The notes beneath the pieces were generated by a model. The model was not told the origin of the DNA, searched no databases, and worked only from the letters and a program-made list of their open reading frames with translations. Below, piece by piece: positions 55,360 to 63,599 of a DNA stretch of 64,000 bases (positions are counted from its first letter, which is position 1; every line of letters begins with the position of its first letter). Both the position numbers and the translations under genes were made by a program. The stretch spans positions 53,700,827-53,764,826 of the forward strand of contig JAHLJT010003656.1 of the NCBI GenBank assembly GCA_031308135.1, written 5' to 3'. This stretch comes from Acheta domesticus. Its lineage: Eukaryota > Arthropoda > Insecta > Orthoptera > Gryllidae.

Positions 55360-55565
55360 GCGTCTGAAACCGAAGCTCGTTTCTTTGACTTTGTTCGTCG
55401 CTGGCTGAGCGCCTCCGTCGCAGCTGCGGCCGAGGCCACGCGGGATGGCACTTCCGCCCGAGACGCCGCGCCCAAGTGCAGGGCGCCGCCCCTCCGCCGC
55501 CCGCCACGCCCACCGCCGCCACCGCCGCCACCTAGCCATGAACACCTTCGCCAATGCCGCATCGC
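55360..55565. other. GC-rich CpG island
   Basis: A short island with CCGCCGCCACCGCCGCCACC near 55512-55531. Open frames on both strands are low-complexity Ala/Arg/Pro. No gene evidence. Confidence 0.5.
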
Positions 55566-55569
55566 TTTT

Positions 55570-56115
55570 TCATTCCCGACCTCCTCGTGGCCTTTTGCAA
55601 AGCCCTCTTCTATTTAAGCATCCTAGACATCATTCGCGTCATAATTTTAGATCAATATACTCTCGTCTAACTCGATCTTGTTAATGGCTGGCTTTCTATT
55701 TACGAGTTGTGATCTCTGCAAGATATTTTTTTTCATAGCCTTCATTCTAGCTATTTTTCCTAAATCAACTGAACTTGTACTAGACACTATAAATGTAGGA
55801 ACTTATACTAGACATTTACAATGTCTAGTATAAGTTCAGCCATTTTCAAGGTATCCCCCCATTTTCGCGTCACTTCCCTCTCCCTTTTTCGTTACTCAGT
55901 AGGAATTGTCAACTTCGAGTCGTTCGAGAAGGGAATCATAGCCTCGGAGTAGACTGCAGAGAGAGAAAAGTATCCGACTTAATAAATTGCCACCTCTACA
56001 ATAGCTGTTCCAAAACCTCCACATTCCTCAAACTTCACCATTCCTCATTTCAAGATTCCTTTTCCGTTGGACTCTCCCTTTCTGTAGTCCTCATCCGGAC
56101 CCCCATTTCCATCCT
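55570..56115. other. AT-rich to balanced spacer
   Basis: Contains the perfect hairpin annotated at 55799-55837. Otherwise CT-biased toward its right end, with no ORF of note. Confidence 0.4.
55799..55837. repeat. Perfect 17-bp hairpin next to a direct repeat of its arm
   Basis: GAACTTATACTAGACAT (55799-55815), loop TTACA, then the exact inverse ATGTCTAGTATAAGTTC (55821-55837). Twenty-eight bases upstream, GAACTTGTACTAGACA (55771-55786) is a near copy of the left arm in direct orientation. Three copies of one 16-17-mer, one inverted, indicate a recent duplication-inversion event. Confidence 0.88.
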
Positions 56116-56119
56116 CGTA

Positions 56120-56640
56120 TTTACCTTCATGTTTGGTTTCGTTTTCTCCTTCACCCGAACTCTTATGCACGTCTCATCCTCGCCCTTATCGTTTTCCTCA
56201 TCTTCACCACCTTTGTTCTTTCGATTTCTCCTCCCTCGCTCTCAAGTTCGACCTCGTCCTCGCTCTTACCCATATCATTCCCATCTTCACCATCAACCTT
56301 GGTCTCAACTCTTCCCCCTAGCTCTCAACCTCGTCCTCATCCTCATCCTCGCTTTTACGCAAATCATTCCCATCTTCACTATCAACCTCTGTTTCTCCAT
56401 CTCTTCCCCCTAGCTCTCAATTTCGTCCTCATCCTTACCCATATCATTACCGTTTTCGTCATCAACCTCCGTCTCTCCATCTCGTTTTAAGCCTCGTCCT
56501 CACCCTCGCCCTTATCATTTCCTCGTCTTCACCATCGTCCTCATTTTCTCGTCTCTTCCCCAACCATCCCCTTCAACCTCATCCTCGCTCTTTCCATGTC
56601 ATTTACATCTTCTCCATCAAGGTGCTCATTGCCCCCACCT
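56120..56640. repeat. Pyrimidine-rich tandem repeat of about 85 bp
   Basis: Units beginning GCTCTCAA start at 56238, 56321 and 56413, with a partial unit (GCCTCGTCCTCACCC) at 56491. Each contains TCGTCCTC, CATATCATTCCC or a variant, TTCACYATCAACC and CTCCATCTC. Unit lengths vary (83, 92 and 78 bp), so this is an old array. Degenerate relatives extend to about 56640. Short open frames reflect lack of stops. Confidence 0.75.
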
Positions 56641-56905
56641 TCACTATCGCCCTCACCGTCATTCTCTCCATCCCTCCGCTCCCAACGTTTTCGTCGTCCT
56701 CGCCCTCGCCCTGCCCCCGAGCTGCTCGTCCAGAGGCAGCGCCGCGCGGCGAGGGGGTGTGAGGCAGGGGCGGGAGGACGGGAGGGCGGGAGCGGGAGGG
56801 CGGCTTCGTTAGCGCGGAGGCCTTATAAGTTTGGCGGCGCCATGAGCGCCCGCAGCGCAGCGGCGGCGACACACGCGCAAGAGCGATGCGCTGAACGCCG
56901 AACGA
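56640..56905. promoter_or_regulatory. GC-rich island with CCTTATAAG palindrome (candidate regulatory)
   Basis: A purine-rich stretch GGGAGGACGGGAGGGCGGGAG (within 56770-56795) leads to TTCGTTAGCGCGG and CCTTATAAGTTTGGCGGCGCC (within 56821-56841). CCTTATAAG resembles a TATA or MADS-type core in a GC-rich context. No downstream gene is visible, so the label is tentative. Confidence 0.35.
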
Positions 56906-56944
56906 CCTCCCTTTGCTCACTACAATTAACTGAGAGAGTTGCCT

Positions 56945-57830
56945 TTATGTACGCGTTTGTTGTTTAGTTCCTCCCAATTGCTATCACTTATGGGTTGCAA
57001 CAGAGACAGTAGGGTAACCAGCCAAGGAAAGGGTTCGTGATGCATTACCCCTCCCCCCTAGAACCTGGTAGCATATATTCAGAAATATCTTTTTTATTAT
57101 TATTCTATGATGACATTCAATATATCAATTGTGTATATAATTACTAACTATAAACCAAAAAATGAATGTAAATTTTAATTTCAGCACATATGAAAAATTA
57201 TTTATAACAAAGCATCAATGCGGTGGGTCAGATAGCCTCCCCATAAAAGAATTCTCCACCACTGAACGTACGGCAACCCTCATAGATCACTGCGGGTATC
57301 GCTTTTGATTACAATTACCTTAAAATTCACTGTTATAAGCACGTTGCAAGCATCTCTTGAGCAACATACGAGCTTACTTTCTATTCTTCAGGTAAGATAA
57401 AATGTTGAAATATTAATTAGCGATTACTTCACGCACATAGACAACATCGAATGCTTCGCCATCAGCAATGCTTGGAATTTTTCAGGGAAAACTCACATCC
57501 CGAGAAAACAATATGTGAATAATATTATCATTAAATTATAGAACGTTCTCGATTAAAAAAAAACTAAGAGAATCATTATCTCGTGTTGGAAAGCGCAACT
57601 AGAATAGGTTATAAATAATTTGTTTAGTACTACAACTCTTCAAATCATTGTATTTTTAATGTAATATTTTATGACTCAGGCCAGAGCCAAAACAAACAAG
57701 ATCAGATTCCGGCTAGATTTTCCGACAATTCAAAAGCTAATCATCACTAGAGAGAAGAGACTGCTGGCAACAATTGAATGAGGCCCCTGTAATATTATAA
57801 TGTCACCCACCAAAGTGGGTGAGATAGTCC
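56945..57830. other. AT-rich spacer
   Basis: AT-rich DNA. A small hairpin CACCCACCAAAGTGGGTG lies at 57804-57821. GGTGGGTCAGATAGCC near 57223 resembles GTGGGTGAGATAGTCC at 57814, perhaps a short dispersed repeat. No gene. Confidence 0.4.
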
Positions 57831-57839
57831 CCTAGTTGA

Positions 57840-58030
57840 GGGACGCAACCACAACTCTCTCAGATGCCGAAGCGGCGCGGGGCAGCGGAGAGGAGACCCA
57901 GCGGCGCCGCGTGACTTGCGGGCGGGGCGGCCAGGGCGCGCGAGGACACAAGAAATGTGTCACCGCGCGTTCGCAGAGCTCGTTGCTCGCCGCCCGCCCC
58001 TCGCCCTCGTTCATCACCCTCCGTCCCTGT
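57840..58030. other. GC-rich island preceding the 14-bp minisatellite
   Basis: Unique CpG-rich DNA joined to the 14-bp array. The minus frame 57832-58074 and the plus frames crossing into the array are low-complexity. Confidence 0.5.
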
Positions 58031-58490
58031 CCCTCACCCTCCGTCGCCCTCCCTCGTCGCTCGTTCCTCGTCACCCGTCCCTCGTCACCCGTCCCTCGTC
58101 GCCCGTCCCTCGTTGCCCGTCCCTCGTTGCCCGTCCCTCGTCACCCGTCCCTCGTCGCCCGTCCCTCGTCGCCCGTCCCTTGTTGCCCGTCCCTCGCCGC
58201 CCGTCCCTTGTTGCCCGTCCCTCGTTGCCCGTCCCTAGTTGCCCGTCCCTCGTTGCCCGTCCCTCGTCGCCCGTCCCTCGTTGCCCGTCCCTCGTTGCCC
58301 GTCCCTCGTCGCCCGTCCCTCGTCGCCCGTCCCTCGTCGCCCGTCCCTCGTTGCCCGTCCCTCGTTGCCCGTCCCTCGTTGCCCGTCCCTCGTTGCCCGT
58401 CCCTCGTTGCCCGTCCCTCGTTGCCCGTCCCTCGTTGCCCGTCTCTCGTTGCCCGTCTCTCGTTCTCCGTCGCCCGTCGATCGCTGCCCA
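58030..58490. repeat. 14-bp minisatellite GTTGCCCGTCCCTC
   Basis: About thirty near-perfect tandem copies of GTYGCCCGTCCCTC. Units differ mainly by a C/T at the third position (CGTCGCCC against CGTTGCCC), with T-type units dominating the right end (58340-58440), as in arrays homogenised from one side. Period 14 cycles through three frames, giving a 14-residue peptide repeat (PSLVARPSLPVPRC style) on plus and a Gly/Asp/Arg repeat on minus. I reject these as genes. Confidence 0.93.
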
Positions 58491-58539
58491 TCGTTCGCCA
58501 TCGTCCACTTTTCAAATCTTCATTTCGGAGCATGGGGCA

Positions 58540-58900
58540 GCGAAAAAATCGGGGACGGCGGATGAGCAAACGGATAGGCGAACGGATGGGCAAACGGGCG
58601 GATGGGCTAACGGGCGAATGGGTGAACTCGTGGGCGAGCGGACGAAAGGGAGGGCGGGCGGGCGGGCGGGCGACCGGCGGCGGCGCGCTTAATAGCAGGG
58701 TGCTGCGATCGGAAAGGTCATCCCGATACTTCACGGGTGACGGGGCCGGCCCGCCCTGCGCTAATAGCGACACGGCGCACCGCTTATCGGGCGGAGCGGG
58801 GGGGCGGGGCGGGGAGGGGGCGGGGGCGGTCCCCGCCCGCGCAGTCGCTCCGTCGCCGGCGCGTCACCAACGCAGCGGCTTGGATCAATTGATCTGCACA
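58540..58900. other. GC-rich island with GGCGAACGGG-type units and AT cores
   Basis: After the array come degenerate GGCGAACGGATGGG units, similar to the 12-bp array 1.3 kb further on, then (GGGC)n at 58651-58672. CGCGCTTAATAGCAGG and GCGCTAATAGCG (58758-58769, a near-palindrome) are AT cores. No gene recognised. Confidence 0.5.
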
Positions 58901-58984
58901 GCACACGCGCGCACGTGGCTTCACAAGAGATCCCCAACTCGAGGCACCGTTCAATGTCTCTCACGTGTATCAGGCGCATCTCTC

Positions 58985-59825
58985 TGAGTGTGGGGGAGAA
59001 TTTTATTAATAGAAAAAGGAGTGCTTTGTTCGAGTGCATTGGGCGCACTGAATAATCTATCTCTGTTTTCTCTAGCAAATGTGAAATTATTACTTAATTT
59101 CACACGAGTGCAGTATTGAAATTATTGAAATAATACTAATGAACCAAGAAACCCCGTTTTAATACTTACTACAGTAGTCATTAGTATTTATCTTTTTCAT
59201 TTCCCATTAATTGGATTGTAATAAAGAAAGAGTATAGTAAGTGCTATTGTCACGGTGTCACCGTATACAACACGGCACTACCTACGACCCAGAATGCAGC
59301 AGGCTGTCTCAGTTATTTCGGCAATCTGATGTTCCACTACAAGCAACCAAGTCGCAGTTCACTTGCCCATACTGCAATAATCAGTTTCGTTCAAGAAAAG
59401 TTTATTATTTTTCTCCTACCATTCGAGATAATGGCTTTACCATTACTCTCCATTAGACATTCGCAGAATCCTACAGATGCCGCGAGGGGTGTCGGTAGAG
59501 AGATTATGGCTTCAGGCATAACATTTATTCAAAAAACACGTTTCACCTGTTTTTTTATTTTGAATTTTCAATACCGAAAGTAGTAGGATTTAATTCGGAA
59601 CACTAATCATTCGAACGTTGTGATGTAAATGCTGCCCTTATGTTGATCCCAAAGTTTTTCAATGGCACGATTTTTTCGAATGAAAGGAATATAGAAAATA
59701 TATCATGTAAATACGAGTTCGTGTGTCGGCTAACGGACCTTTGATATCCTGAATCTCCACAAAAGTCACCCATTTGAAAACGAATGTCTCCGGTTCCTTC
59801 ACGCCAAGCATGTCACGCGTAGCAC
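58985..59825. other. AT-rich spacer
   Basis: AT-rich to balanced DNA. Two overlapping plus frames at 59241-59583 carry a CPYCNNQF-type fragment that superficially recalls half a zinc finger but lacks the His pair. No gene called. Confidence 0.35.
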
Positions 59826-59849
59826 GTGAGCATTACTTAAATAAATGCC

Positions 59850-59965
59850 CTCGCCCCGCCCCTCCTCATCCTCTCCCCTCCCCCCGCTCCTTCCGCCCCG
59901 CGCGCATTGGCGCCGCCCGTGGTCCACCTCTGTCGGCCTTTCCCCACTTCGTATCGGCGCACGGG
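59850..59965. other. GC-rich lead-in to the 12-bp array
   Basis: A CpG-rich sequence of low complexity, pyrimidine-rich at its start, directly preceding the purine-rich 12-bp repeat. Confidence 0.45.
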
Positions 59966-59966
59966 A

Positions 59967-60330
59967 GGGCGAACGGGCAGGCGGACGGACGGGCGAACGG
60001 GCGGGCGAACGGGCGGGCGAACGGGCGGGCGAACGAGCGGGCGAACGGGCGGACGGACAGGCGAACGGGCGGGCGAACGGGCGGGCGAACGGGCGGGCGA
60101 ACGGGCGGGCGAAAGGGCGGGCGAACGGGCGGGCGAACGGGCGGGCGAACGGGCGGACGGGCAGGCGGACGGACGGGCAAACGGGCGGGCGGACGGGCAG
60201 GCGGACGGACGGGCAAACGGGCGGGCAAACGGGCGGGCGAACGGGCGGGCGAACGGGCGGGCGAACGGGCGGGCGAACGGGCGGGCGAACGGGCGGGCGA
60301 ACGGGCGGGCGGATGAAAGGGCAAGCAAAC
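59967..60330. repeat. 12-bp minisatellite GAACGGGCGGGC
   Basis: About thirty tandem units of GAACGGGCGGGC, interspersed with GGACGGGCAGGC variants that themselves recur as blocks (60031-60065, 60150-60215), implying higher-order duplication. Period 12 gives a four-residue Asn-Gly-Arg-Ala-type repeat on plus and Arg-Pro repeats on minus in all frames. The G-rich strand has closely spaced GGG runs. Confidence 0.9.
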
Positions 60331-60720
60331 AGGCGAGCGAAGAGATGAACGAACGGCCGAGCGAACGGGCCGGCGGGCGGGTGGAAGGGCGGGCAAATGG
60401 GCGGGCGAGCAAACAGGCGGGCAAGCGGACGGACAAATGGGCGGAAGGGTGAAGGGGCGGGTGGGCGAAGAGGCAGGTGGGCGGGCGAATGGGCGAGTGA
60501 ACAGGGGAGCGATCGGGTGGGCGAAGGGCCGAGCGAACGGGCGAGCGAGCGTGCGAAAGGGCGGACGGACGGGTGAGCGCACGGGCGGGCGAGCGAACGG
60601 GCGGGCGAGCGAACTTGGTGGCAGGCGGGCGAGCGGGCGGGCGGGCGGGCGGGCGAGCGAGCGGGCGAGCGAGCGGGCGGGCGGGCGAGCGAGCGGGCGG
60701 GCGAACGCCGCGCCGTCCGA
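60330..60720. repeat. Degenerate continuation of the 12-bp repeat
   Basis: Diverged GAGCGAACGGGCGGGC and GGGCAAACGGGC units, ending in pure GAGCGGGCGGGC repeats at 60640-60705. Together with the ordered part it keeps frames of up to 319 codons open (59837-60796 minus), rejected as coding. Confidence 0.75.
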
Positions 60721-60955
60721 GACGCGACTTATGCGTCACGCCCGCGCGTGGGCGCCGAAATGAGCGAGCGCGCTGGCGGCGGGCGGGGGCCGACACACGG
60801 CGCGGCGCGGCGCGGACGCGCGGGGGCCGGGGCGCGAGGGGACAGCGCTCGCGCGCATATACATATCGCGGCCCGCGCCCCCATGTGTCTCGCCCCGCGC
60901 CGCGCCGCGCCGCGCACGACCAGATGGCCGCGCCGGGGACTTGTCATAGAGGTAG
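60720..60955. other. CpG island after the 12-bp array
   Basis: Unique CpG-dense DNA with GGCGCGGCGCGGCGCGG pentamers (60799-60815), an inverted GCGCCGCGCCGCGCCGC near 60897-60913, and a central GCGCATATACATATCGCGG AT core (60853-60871). The inverted pentamer tracts could form a stem around this core. Confidence 0.45.
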
Positions 60956-60959
60956 TTTA

Positions 60960-61075
60960 GATCTTCCTATTTCAATTACACCCGTGCTTTGCAGCGAACA
61001 AATCTTTTCTCGGTCGGCCGCAACATCTTAAAAGAGTTCGACGCCTCTATAAAACTTCGGCGGTCCATAGACCAC
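60960..61075. other. Short AT-richer spacer
   Basis: Balanced DNA between two GC-rich blocks; nothing recognised. Confidence 0.3.
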
Positions 61076-61079
61076 GAGC

Positions 61080-61345
61080 CGCAGGAGTAGGGAGTGGTTA
61101 GGAAGGGGAAGGGGCGGGGGCGGGGGCGGAGGAGAGAACCAAGTGGCAGCGGTACAAACAGCTCCCGAGCGTAAGCAAGTCGCGATGTGATCGGAGCGAT
61201 ATTTCCAGAGGGCCGTTTGCAGGCGTTTTGCGATTGCGCTGGCGGAGGCGAGGTGCAGGCGGAGATGGAAGTGGAGGTGGAGGTGGAGGCAGAGGTGGTG
61301 GAGGTGGAGGCGGGCGAACGCGATGTGAGTGAGCGGAATCGTGCG
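61080..61345. other. GC-rich block with GGAGGTGGAGGTGGAG repeats
   Basis: GGGGCGGGGGCGGGGGCGG (61113-61131) and GGTGGAGGTGGAGGTGGAGG (61277-61302) tracts. On plus a 95-codon frame (61187-61474) has a Glu-Val-Glu-Ala-Glu run from the triplet repeat. No other evidence for a gene. Confidence 0.45.
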
Positions 61346-61349
61346 GCGT

Positions 61350-61925
61350 GGGATGTGCAGGAAACAGTACCAACGTACAGAGTCAGCGGAAACAGGATGG
61401 ATCTTTCTGAAGAGAAAACGTCTAGAACAATAATAGTTTCTCTCACAACCCATGCCTCTACTTCACTGAAGTAACATATTTTAAAATGTTCAGTAATGAA
61501 ATAATAATGTGATGTGCAATTTGTCGAACGTCGGGGTGCATTCTTAACAGTTTACGTGGTCGAATGTTGGTGGGTCAGGTGCATGCGGAGGTCTGAAATA
61601 TTTTCTAAATTCAGAGCGTAAACTGCAAAAAGATGGAAGAATGAAAGACGGAGGAAATTGTCACAAAAATTTAAAATGTAAACTCTTTGAACGAAATTCA
61701 TTGGTGCGAATTCAATGCTTTTTTAAATTAGAGAATATTGTAATAAATACATAACATTAAAGGGAAAAAATAGATTCCATCACAAATATGGCAGAGAATG
61801 AATTATCAGTAAGATCAAAACATTGTATCTAAATGACATTACCTTCCCCTACTCAAAAACAGTCCACAAACGTCACTGGCCGCGCCACAGATCCATTTTC
61901 CAGATCCGCATTCACATCACTACGA
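61350..61925. other. AT-rich spacer
   Basis: AT-rich DNA without ORFs or recognisable elements. Confidence 0.45.
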
Positions 61926-61929
61926 AATA

Positions 61930-62284
61930 ATTCATTTATAGACGCCCGTCGCTGTCAGATGCAGTAAGAGCGGCGAAGGGGCAACGGGCAACGTTTGGCG
62001 GCGGCGGAGGCGGCGGGGGCGGCGCGGGGGCGGCAGGGGCCTCCGGCGGCGGGGGCGGTCTTCGAAGCCCGATCGTGCACCGGTGCGACAGCATCAGTCT
62101 GGACCCGCTAATGAAGCTATTTCAGGAATGCTGGCGGCGGCGACGGCGGCGGTGGCAGCGGCGGCGGCGGTGGCGGCGGCGGCGGCGACGCGCGCGCGCT
62201 CTCTAACGATGATGAATGGCCGCGCGGCCAGAACAAAAGCGAAGCGCTCGCCGTAATTACGGCCCGAGCCGGCCCGCGCGCCGC

Positions 62285-62334
<50 letters not shown>

Positions 62335-62480
62335 GCCCGCCCGCCGCCCGATGGCTGGCTTGCCAGGCGGGGCGCGGCGCCCTGCCGATAGTTCGCAGGA
62401 CCGCGGGACCGCTCGCCGGTGCCCGCGCGTGCGCCTCTGGTTAGAAGAAGCGCCGCGTATCACATCGACCTCCGTCCAAC
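61930..62480. promoter_or_regulatory. GC-rich island with homeodomain-type palindrome (candidate regulatory)
   Basis: Contains (GGC)n-type tracts at 61995-62060 and 62130-62190 and a (GCC)n run at 62285-62330, giving poly-Ala and poly-Gly frames. Unique stretches carry AT cores: CATTTATAGACGCCC (61934-61948), GCTAATGAAGC (62107-62117), GATGATGAATGGCC and the perfect palindrome CCGTAATTACGG (62251-62262). TAATTA is a core homeodomain site. Regulatory role inferred only. Confidence 0.4.
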
Positions 62481-62483
62481 CCA

Positions 62484-62700
62484 ACCGAACCGACGGCGTT
62501 TATTGTGGAATTACTTGAAATTGACGCTGCAACTCGGCATTGATGAACCTCGATAAGAGGTTAAACCAGGATCCATGATATGTATGAAAACTTCGTCGGT
62601 TCAATCGCATTTATGCCAGTAGACAGAATTGGCTGGCATGAACCGTACGGAACAGGAAGATAAACTAAAAACCATGATGTGTGCGATAAAGTTCCGATGA
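62484..62700. other. Balanced-composition DNA
   Basis: Unassigned sequence between the island and the repeated unit at 62704-62860. No ORF or element is recognisable. Confidence 0.35.
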
Positions 62701-62703
62701 ACT

Positions 62704-62860
62704 TGAGTGATATTAACCTCCTGATTTCTCTAATCATCATGGTTTCGCATTATATCTTCCGCTATCAACCCCATCTGAACAGCATCGCGTACATCACTGG
62801 GTCTGAGTTTTACCTCGTGCTCAGTACGCTTCGTGACTGCCATTCCAGCTACCCGCACAG
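62704..62860 (-). repeat. Diverged repeated unit, copy 1 (coding-like on minus)
   Basis: Contains CCCCATCTGAACAGCATCGC (62771-62790) and two TGAGTNNNACCTCNTG blocks (62707, 62803). On minus the reading EVKLRPSDVRDAVQMGLI resembles EVNPRTNNVLDEVQMGLI from the second copy at 63395-63595. The unit is unidentified; it may belong to an interspersed element flanking Rep1 copy C. Confidence 0.4.
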
Positions 62861-62879
62861 GATGCGATAGTTCGTCGAC

Positions 62880-63320
62880 AACCTCCGCGCCCATGCAGCA
62901 GCGTTGGCTTGGAGTTCCTAGGGCTAGAGAAGGCGACATAAGCTAGATGAGTCGGTCAACTTCAGCCAGTGGCTGGAGGGAAATTCTAACGATCGGCTTC
63001 TTTGATCGGTAGTTCTCCGTGATTTCTCCCATCAATAGCAATAGGTCCAGGGACCGCACGCGAAAATTTCCATTTTCATCCCTATCCCCTCCTCTCTCCA
63101 CACGCACCCACACGTACACACTACTCAACCACACATATGTCTGCAGATCAGTCGGCAGCTTAGAGCTTGTTCCTGCTGGATCGGTGTCCCGCTGGAAAAG
63201 AGAGATACTTGCAGCGAATACCCGCAAGCCCACGTGTAGATTGGTACTGGGATCTCACGGATGTTCCTATGGCGTTTTGTATGTGGTGCTGTACCTAGGT
63301 ACACTACCACCTCCCGTGAT
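62880..63320 (+). mobile_element. Rep1 SINE copy C
   Basis: The head part matches from about 62905 (TTGGCTTGGAGTTCCTAGGG), then CATAAGCTAGATGAGTCGGTC, GGCTGGAGGGAAATTCTAAC, TTGATCGGTAGTTCTCCGTG (63003-63022), GGGACCGCACGCGAAAATTTCC, CCACACGCACCCACAC, CAGATCAGTCGGCAGCTTAGAGCTTG, TGTCCCGCTGG and a weaker 3' end to CCACCTCCCG near 63318. The AGGCGAATGCCGG segment is deleted in this copy. Confidence 0.72.
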
Positions 63321-63394
63321 GTAACATGCAATAAATTTACTGAACTAATGACCTCAGTAGTTGGCACACCATGAGTCAATGCTGCGCTCCGTAC

Positions 63395-63595
63395 ACCGTT
63401 ATCAAGCCCATCTGAACTTCATCAAGCACATTGTTCGTTCTGGGATTAACCTCCTGTTCTTTACAGATCATTCCATTTACTGGCAAAAACACTGCAGACG
63501 TTTTCCTACAAATCACTAATCCTGAGTTTAACTTCCTGTTCTCGAGACTACATAAATGTTGAGATGCGACATCAGTTTCAGGCCTAGTAGTCATC
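63395..63595 (-). repeat. Diverged repeated unit, copy 2 (coding-like on minus)
   Basis: CCCATCTGAACTTCATCAAG (63409-63428) parallels 62772-62791. GGGATTAACCTCCTGTTCTT (63441-63460) and TGAGTTTAACTTCCTGTTCTC (63522-63542) parallel blocks in copy 1. A minus frame (63376-63594) covers it. The copies lie on either side of Rep1 copy C, in the same orientation. Confidence 0.4.
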
Positions 63596-63599
63596 CACA

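Noticed and set aside
58030..58490. CRISPR-like regular array
   Set aside because: Units are contiguous 14-mers without spacers, and the genome is eukaryotic.
57836..58987. 383-codon ORF on plus over the 14-bp array
   Set aside because: Period 14 cycles through all frames without stops; the peptide is a pure repeat followed by unrelated low-complexity sequence.
59241..59583. Zinc-finger-like CPYCNNQF fragment
   Set aside because: A single half-motif in a short frame without the histidine pair; chance cannot be excluded.
59837..60796. 319-codon Arg/Pro ORF on minus
   Set aside because: Product of the 12-bp GAACGGGCGGGC array; equally long frames exist on plus.
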